Part shown: one piece after another, positions 60,920 through 64,000 of the stretch
Layout: every line of letters starts with the position of its first letter
How positions within the stretch are numbered: the first letter of the stretch is position 1
Source of the DNA: Segetibacter koreensis DSM 18137
GTDB taxonomy: Bacteria > Bacteroidota > Bacteroidia > Chitinophagales > Chitinophagaceae
Direction of reading: 5' to 3'
DNA length: 64,000 bases
NCBI RefSeq assembly: GCF_000374045.1
Contig: NZ_KB893314.1
Coordinates: forward strand, 1 to 64,000
Translations under genes and position numbers: made by a program
The notes under the pieces: generated by a model
What the model saw: the letters and a program-made list of their open reading frames with translations, nothing else
Databases searched by the model: none
Told to the model about the DNA's origin: nothing

Positions 60920-61759
60920 TTATTTTGCTAATTTCTTACCGTTACTTCTTTGTATAATCAGCTTATCGCTTGATTTACCTTTGGTTCTGGTCTTCAGACC
61001 TCTTGAATATTGCCCGGTTCTGCTACGAGGTTGACCACCTGATGCTCTACCTTCGCCACCACCCATAGGATGATCAACAGGGTTCATGGCAACACCTCTG
61101 GTACGAGGCCTTATACCTTTCCAAACATTTCGGCCAGCTTTACCCATGCTTTGCAAACTATGGTCACTATTGCTTACAACTCCTACAGTTGCATAACAAT
61201 TGATCAACACTTTTCTCAACTCACCGCTTGGCATTTTGAGGACTGCATATTTTTCCTCCTTATTGCTCAACTGCGCCGATGCTCCGGCACTTCTTACGAG
61301 CTTTCCGCCCTGGCGAGGTTGCATTTCAACATTATGAACCACAGTACCAAGAGGCATGTTTCTCATTTGAAGAGCATTCCCTAAATCAGGAGCTACGCTG
61401 TCACCACTGATAACGGTTGCACCCACCTGTAAACCCTGGGGAGCAATTATGTACCTTTTTTCTCCATCTACATAATTCAGCAAAGCAATAAATGCAGTAC
61501 GGTTTGGATCGTACTCAATGCTCGCCACCTTTGCAGGAATATCTTTTTTATCCCTTTTAAAGTCGATGATACGGTACATTTTCTTATGGCCGCCGCCAAT
61601 GTATCGCATTGCTCTTCTACCCTGGAAGTTTCTGCCACCAGTTCTGTTCTTCGTATCCAACAAACTTTTTTCCGGAGTGTCAGAAGTGATTTCTGCAAAA
61701 GCGTTACCAATTCTCCACCTGGTACCTGCAGTCGTCGGTTTATATTTTCTTAGTGCCAT
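60920..61759 (-). CDS. rplB: 50S ribosomal protein L2
   Basis: A 279-residue L2. The N-terminal OB domain includes [18 protein letters not shown], the SH3-like domain RAVRGVAMNP-type segment appears as [22 protein letters not shown], which contains the conserved His needed for peptidyl transfer. The C-terminal tail is basic. It lies on the subunit interface and helps join the 30S and 50S subunits. Order after rplW is standard. Confidence 0.97.
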   Translation of the reverse strand: MALRKYKPTTAGTRWRIGNAFAEITSDTPEKSLLDTKNRTGGRNFQGRRAMRYIGGGHKKMYRIIDFKRDKKDIPAKVASIEYDPNRTAFIALLNYVDGEKRYIIAPQGLQVGATVISGDSVAPDLGNALQMRNMPLGTVVHNVEMQPRQGGKLVRSAGASAQLSNKEEKYAVLKMPSGELRKVLINCYATVGVVSNSDHSLQSMGKAGRNVWKGIRPRTRGVAMNPVDHPMGGGEGRASGGQPRSRTGQYSRGLKTRTKGKSSDKLIIQRSNGKKLAK

Positions 61760-61814
61760 CTTATCTTACTTTTGCGAACTTATCAGCGTCGCCTACTATT
61801 AATTATTAATTTGA

Positions 61815-62114
61815 TTAGATGTTTCCGTATAGATCTATGGTTTCACCTTCAGCTACTGTTACAAGTGCCTTTTTGTAAGCAGGTTTCTGACCTTTTACAA
61901 ATCCCGCTTTCGTGTAACGAGTTTTATTTTTCCCAGGAACAACAGTGGTATTTACGTTAATAACTGTTACCCCGTAAAATTCCTGAATCGCTTTTTTTAT
62001 CTCAAGCTTATTCGCTTTACGGCCAACCTTAAAAGTATATCTCCTCAGTTTATCCTGCTGAGCATTTGCTTTTTCCGTAAGTATCGGTTTTACTAAAACT
62101 TCTGTGAGTTTCAT
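61815..62114 (-). CDS. rplW: 50S ribosomal protein L23
   Basis: A 99-residue L23 with LVKPILTEKANAQQDKLRRYTFKVGRKANKLEIKKAIQEFYGVTVINVNT and a basic loop (GKNKTRYTKAGFVKGQKPAYKKALV). It forms the docking site for trigger factor, SRP and SecYEG at the tunnel exit. It lies between rplD and rplB with about 100 bases to rplD. Confidence 0.96.
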   Translation of the reverse strand: MKLTEVLVKPILTEKANAQQDKLRRYTFKVGRKANKLEIKKAIQEFYGVTVINVNTTVVPGKNKTRYTKAGFVKGQKPAYKKALVTVAEGETIDLYGNI

Positions 62115-62223
62115 TTTAAATCAATTTGACAATTTGAAAATTTCTAAATTTGAAAACTTACAGCTACCGGCATTACATTTTCAAATTCTATTTTCCTTTC
62201 CCCTATTTTACTGGGTCAGGCAT

Positions 62224-62862
62224 TTATGCTTCTACAGCAGTTTCTTCTTCACTAAAAATCTTAGCTGCACCTTCTGTAAGTACCAATACTTCAGCATTCA
62301 CAATATCATAAGTATTTACATCGCTAAGTAACACCGCATCGGCGTTAGGAATATTGCGGCTGCTTAAATACAATGTTTCGTTATACTCAGGAATGATAAA
62401 TAAGGTTTTCTTATCAGAAACATTTAAAGTGTTCATTATTCCAATAAACTGCTTCGTTTTAGGAGCATCAAAAGCCAGATCCTCTACTACCACTATAGCG
62501 TTTTCCTTAGCTTTAAAAGAAAGAGCACTGATTTTCGCAAGATCTTTAACCTTACGATTTAACTTGATGTCATAACGATGAGGTTTAGGCCCGAAGATTG
62601 TACCGCCACCCTTATATAAAGGATTACGAATATTACCTTTACGGCTACCACCGGTACCTTTTTGTTTATGAAGTTTACGGCTGGCCCCTTGCACCTCTGC
62701 GCGGGTCTTTACTTTGTGTGTACCCTGCCGTTGGGCAGCCAGATACTGCTTAACTGCCAGGTATACAACGTGATTGTTTGGCTCTGCACCAAATATTTCT
62801 TCAGGAAGTTCAACTGACCTGCCTGTTGGCTGACCTTGTATATTTAAAACGACTGCTTGCAT
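62224..62862 (-). CDS. rplD: 50S ribosomal protein L4
   Basis: A 212-residue L4. The extended loop RQGTHKVKTRAEVQGASRKLHKQKGTGGSRKGNIRNPLYKGGGTIFGPKPH reaches the exit tunnel, and the globular part has KAKENAIVVVEDLAF and LLSDVNTYDIVNAEVLVLTEGA. In E. coli L4 represses its own operon; no related leader can be checked because the start of the operon is off the window. One base separates it from the rplC stop. Confidence 0.97.
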   Translation of the reverse strand: MQAVVLNIQGQPTGRSVELPEEIFGAEPNNHVVYLAVKQYLAAQRQGTHKVKTRAEVQGASRKLHKQKGTGGSRKGNIRNPLYKGGGTIFGPKPHRYDIKLNRKVKDLAKISALSFKAKENAIVVVEDLAFDAPKTKQFIGIMNTLNVSDKKTLFIIPEYNETLYLSSRNIPNADAVLLSDVNTYDIVNAEVLVLTEGAAKIFSEEETAVEA

Positions 62863-62863
62863 A

Positions 62864-63481
62864 TTATTTCTGTATTAAAACGATGGAACCATTGTGGCCG
62901 GGAACTGAACCACTAATTAATAAATAATTCTTTTCAGGAAAAATCTTAACTACTTTCAGACCCTTCACTTTTACCCTGTCAGTACCCATACGTCCTGCCA
63001 TACGCATACCTTTAAATACACGTGAAGGATAAGATGATCCACCTACAGATCCGGGAGCTCTCTGTCGATCATGCTGTCCATGAGAAGCCTCACCAACACC
63101 ATGAAAACCATGACGTTTAACAACACCCTGAAAGCCTTTACCTTTAGTAGTTCCTACTACTTCAACATTCTCACCTTCGGTAAAAATGTCACAGGTAACA
63201 GTGTCACCTAAACTTTGATTTAATGAATAGTTTCTGAATTCTTTTACTACGCGCTTAGAAGTAGTATTAGCCTTAGCGAAGTGATTAATTTCGGCCTTAG
63301 AGGAGTTTTTTTCTTTCTTTTCGCCGTAAGCGATTTGAACTGCCGCGTAACCATCAGACTCTTGAGTTTTGATCTGAGTTACTACACAGGGGCCAGCTTC
63401 TATAATGGTACAAGCTGTTTGCTTTCCATCGGAGCCGAAGATACTGGTCATTCCAATCTTTTTACCAATAATACCTTTCAT
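62864..63481 (-). CDS. rplC: 50S ribosomal protein L3
   Basis: A 205-residue L3 that starts at ATG 63481 ([19 protein letters not shown]). A longer frame to a TTG at 63538 was rejected because the ATG gives the standard N-terminus. The core [38 protein letters not shown] and [19 protein letters not shown] are diagnostic. L3 is a primary assembly protein near the peptidyl transferase centre. The 288-base gap to rpsJ is unusually long for this operon and holds a hairpin. Confidence 0.97.
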   Translation of the reverse strand: MKGIIGKKIGMTSIFGSDGKQTACTIIEAGPCVVTQIKTQESDGYAAVQIAYGEKKEKNSSKAEINHFAKANTTSKRVVKEFRNYSLNQSLGDTVTCDIFTEGENVEVVGTTKGKGFQGVVKRHGFHGVGEASHGQHDRQRAPGSVGGSSYPSRVFKGMRMAGRMGTDRVKVKGLKVVKIFPEKNYLLISGSVPGHNGSIVLIQK

Positions 63482-63637
63482 TTCAGTTTGTTTGTGCCCC
63501 GAAGTTTTAAGGACATTCGCCACCATGGACGAATTCAATCCCCGTTTGCCACCGACCTTTTCCGAAATTTCTTGCCTGCATTAGGAAGAGAGGAAGTACC
63601 GATAGTAAACAAACCTCGAAGGGCTTGTTCATATGTC

Positions 63638-63658
63638 CTCAACTTGTTGAAAGTTGAG
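63638..63658 (-). promoter_or_regulatory. Hairpin in the rpsJ-rplC gap
   Basis: CTCAACTT (63638-63645) and AAGTTGAG (63651-63658) are perfect inverted repeats with a 5-base loop, 157 bases upstream of rplC in the minus direction. No T tract follows. It could be a processing site or part of an autoregulatory leader for rplC and the genes behind it; this is inference. Confidence 0.4.
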
Positions 63659-63769
63659 TGATTTTTTATCTAATCAGCGCTCTTTTTTCGTACCTGTGTA
63701 CGATTGAGAGATGATAATTTTAAGAACTTTTTATTTGCCTCAATCTTTATATTATAAAGTTGAGTCTAT

Positions 63770-64000
63770 TTATGCCTTTATCTCTACTTCTACGCCGGAA
63801 GGCAGATCAAGCTTACTTAACGCATCTACTGTTCTGGATGATGAAGTATAAATATCAAGCAATCTTTTGTGTGTACACAATTGAAATTGCTCCCTTGCTT
63901 TTTTATTTACGTGCGGTGAACGCAATACCGTAAATATCTTTTTATGCGTAGGTAAAGGAATAGGACCAGTTACCACAGCACCGGTACTACGAACAGTTTT
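63770..64000 (-). CDS. rpsJ: 30S ribosomal protein S10 (partial, N-terminus off window)
   Basis: The last 76 residues of S10 (the whole protein has about 101). The segment [51 protein letters not shown] is fully typical, followed by [17 protein letters not shown] at the C-terminus. The frame is open at base 64000. S10 belongs to the small-subunit head and also acts as NusE in transcription antitermination. It is the first gene of the S10 operon in normal order, so upstream genes would be off the window. Confidence 0.97.
   Translation of the reverse strand, partial: KTVRSTGAVVTGPIPLPTHKKIFTVLRSPHVNKKAREQFQLCTHKRLLDIYTSSSRTVDALSKLDLPSGVEVEIKA

Overview
The window is a chromosomal segment of a low-GC, Gram-negative bacterium of the phylum Bacteroidota, probably family Chitinophagaceae or a close relative. 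The evidence is a SusC/SusD pair, a type IX secretion plug protein, bacillithiol deacetylase BshB1, DUF4294, a CcsA/CcmE cytochrome c maturation pair, TAnnTTTG-type -7 promoter elements and an almost complete lack of Shine-Dalgarno sequences. The genus call is inference from gene content and protein style only.

Layout. 1-1705 (-): C-terminally cut FG-GAP/IPT surface protein. 2462-8099 (-): a MacA-MacB-TolC type tripartite efflux operon behind a Tyr-rich lipoprotein, with a small palindromic, MITE-like element (4524-4761) between macA and the ATPase gene. 8713-10399 (-): a small secreted protein and the T9SS plug protein. 10438-13934 (+): LolC/E-like permease, PLC-like phosphodiesterase, Ser/Gly-rich lipoprotein, GNAT acetyltransferase. 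14021-15256 (-): AtpZ, a partner membrane protein and a SprT-like metalloprotein. 15392-21615 (-): a molybdenum cofactor cluster (moaA, selW-like, moeA, TauE-type exporter, moaD, moeB-rhodanese, moaE, moaCB fusion). 21788-32945: acyltransferase, fatty acid desaturase, BshB1, DUF4294, CcsA and CcmE, secreted PIG-L deacetylase, periplasmic sugar dehydrogenase (+), secreted alpha/beta hydrolase. 33233-38241 (+): SusC/SusD. 38338-46887 (-): an almost complete pentose phosphate operon (ROK glucokinase-like, tkt, tal, HAD phosphatase, gnd, zwf, pgl). 47001-50676: epimerase, ECF sigma factor with a small membrane protein, Hsp20, class A beta-lactamase-like hydrolase. 50779-64000 (-): the S10-spc ribosomal protein operon, from rpsJ (cut by the window edge) through rplO, secY and map, closed by an intrinsic terminator.

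How the genes work together. The pentose phosphate block can take glucose to glucose 6-phosphate and through both oxidative and non-oxidative branches from one transcription unit. The Moco block carries nearly the whole pathway from GTP to Moco. The CcmE/CcsA pair delivers and attaches heme to periplasmic cytochromes c. The ribosomal block couples protein synthesis to secretion (SecY) and N-terminal processing (Map).

Most of the window is ordinary core genome. No phage, complete insertion sequence, CRISPR array, tRNA or rRNA gene was seen. The least explained signals are a dispersed 16-base repeat (GTTGYGTCRCWCNCTT, six copies, two inverted pairs), strong hairpins inside the ribosomal operon, recurring AATTTGAAAATTTG spacers in that operon, two CRP/FNR-like palindromes, an RGG-like tail on ribosomal protein S3, and a SelW-like redox protein inside the Moco cluster.
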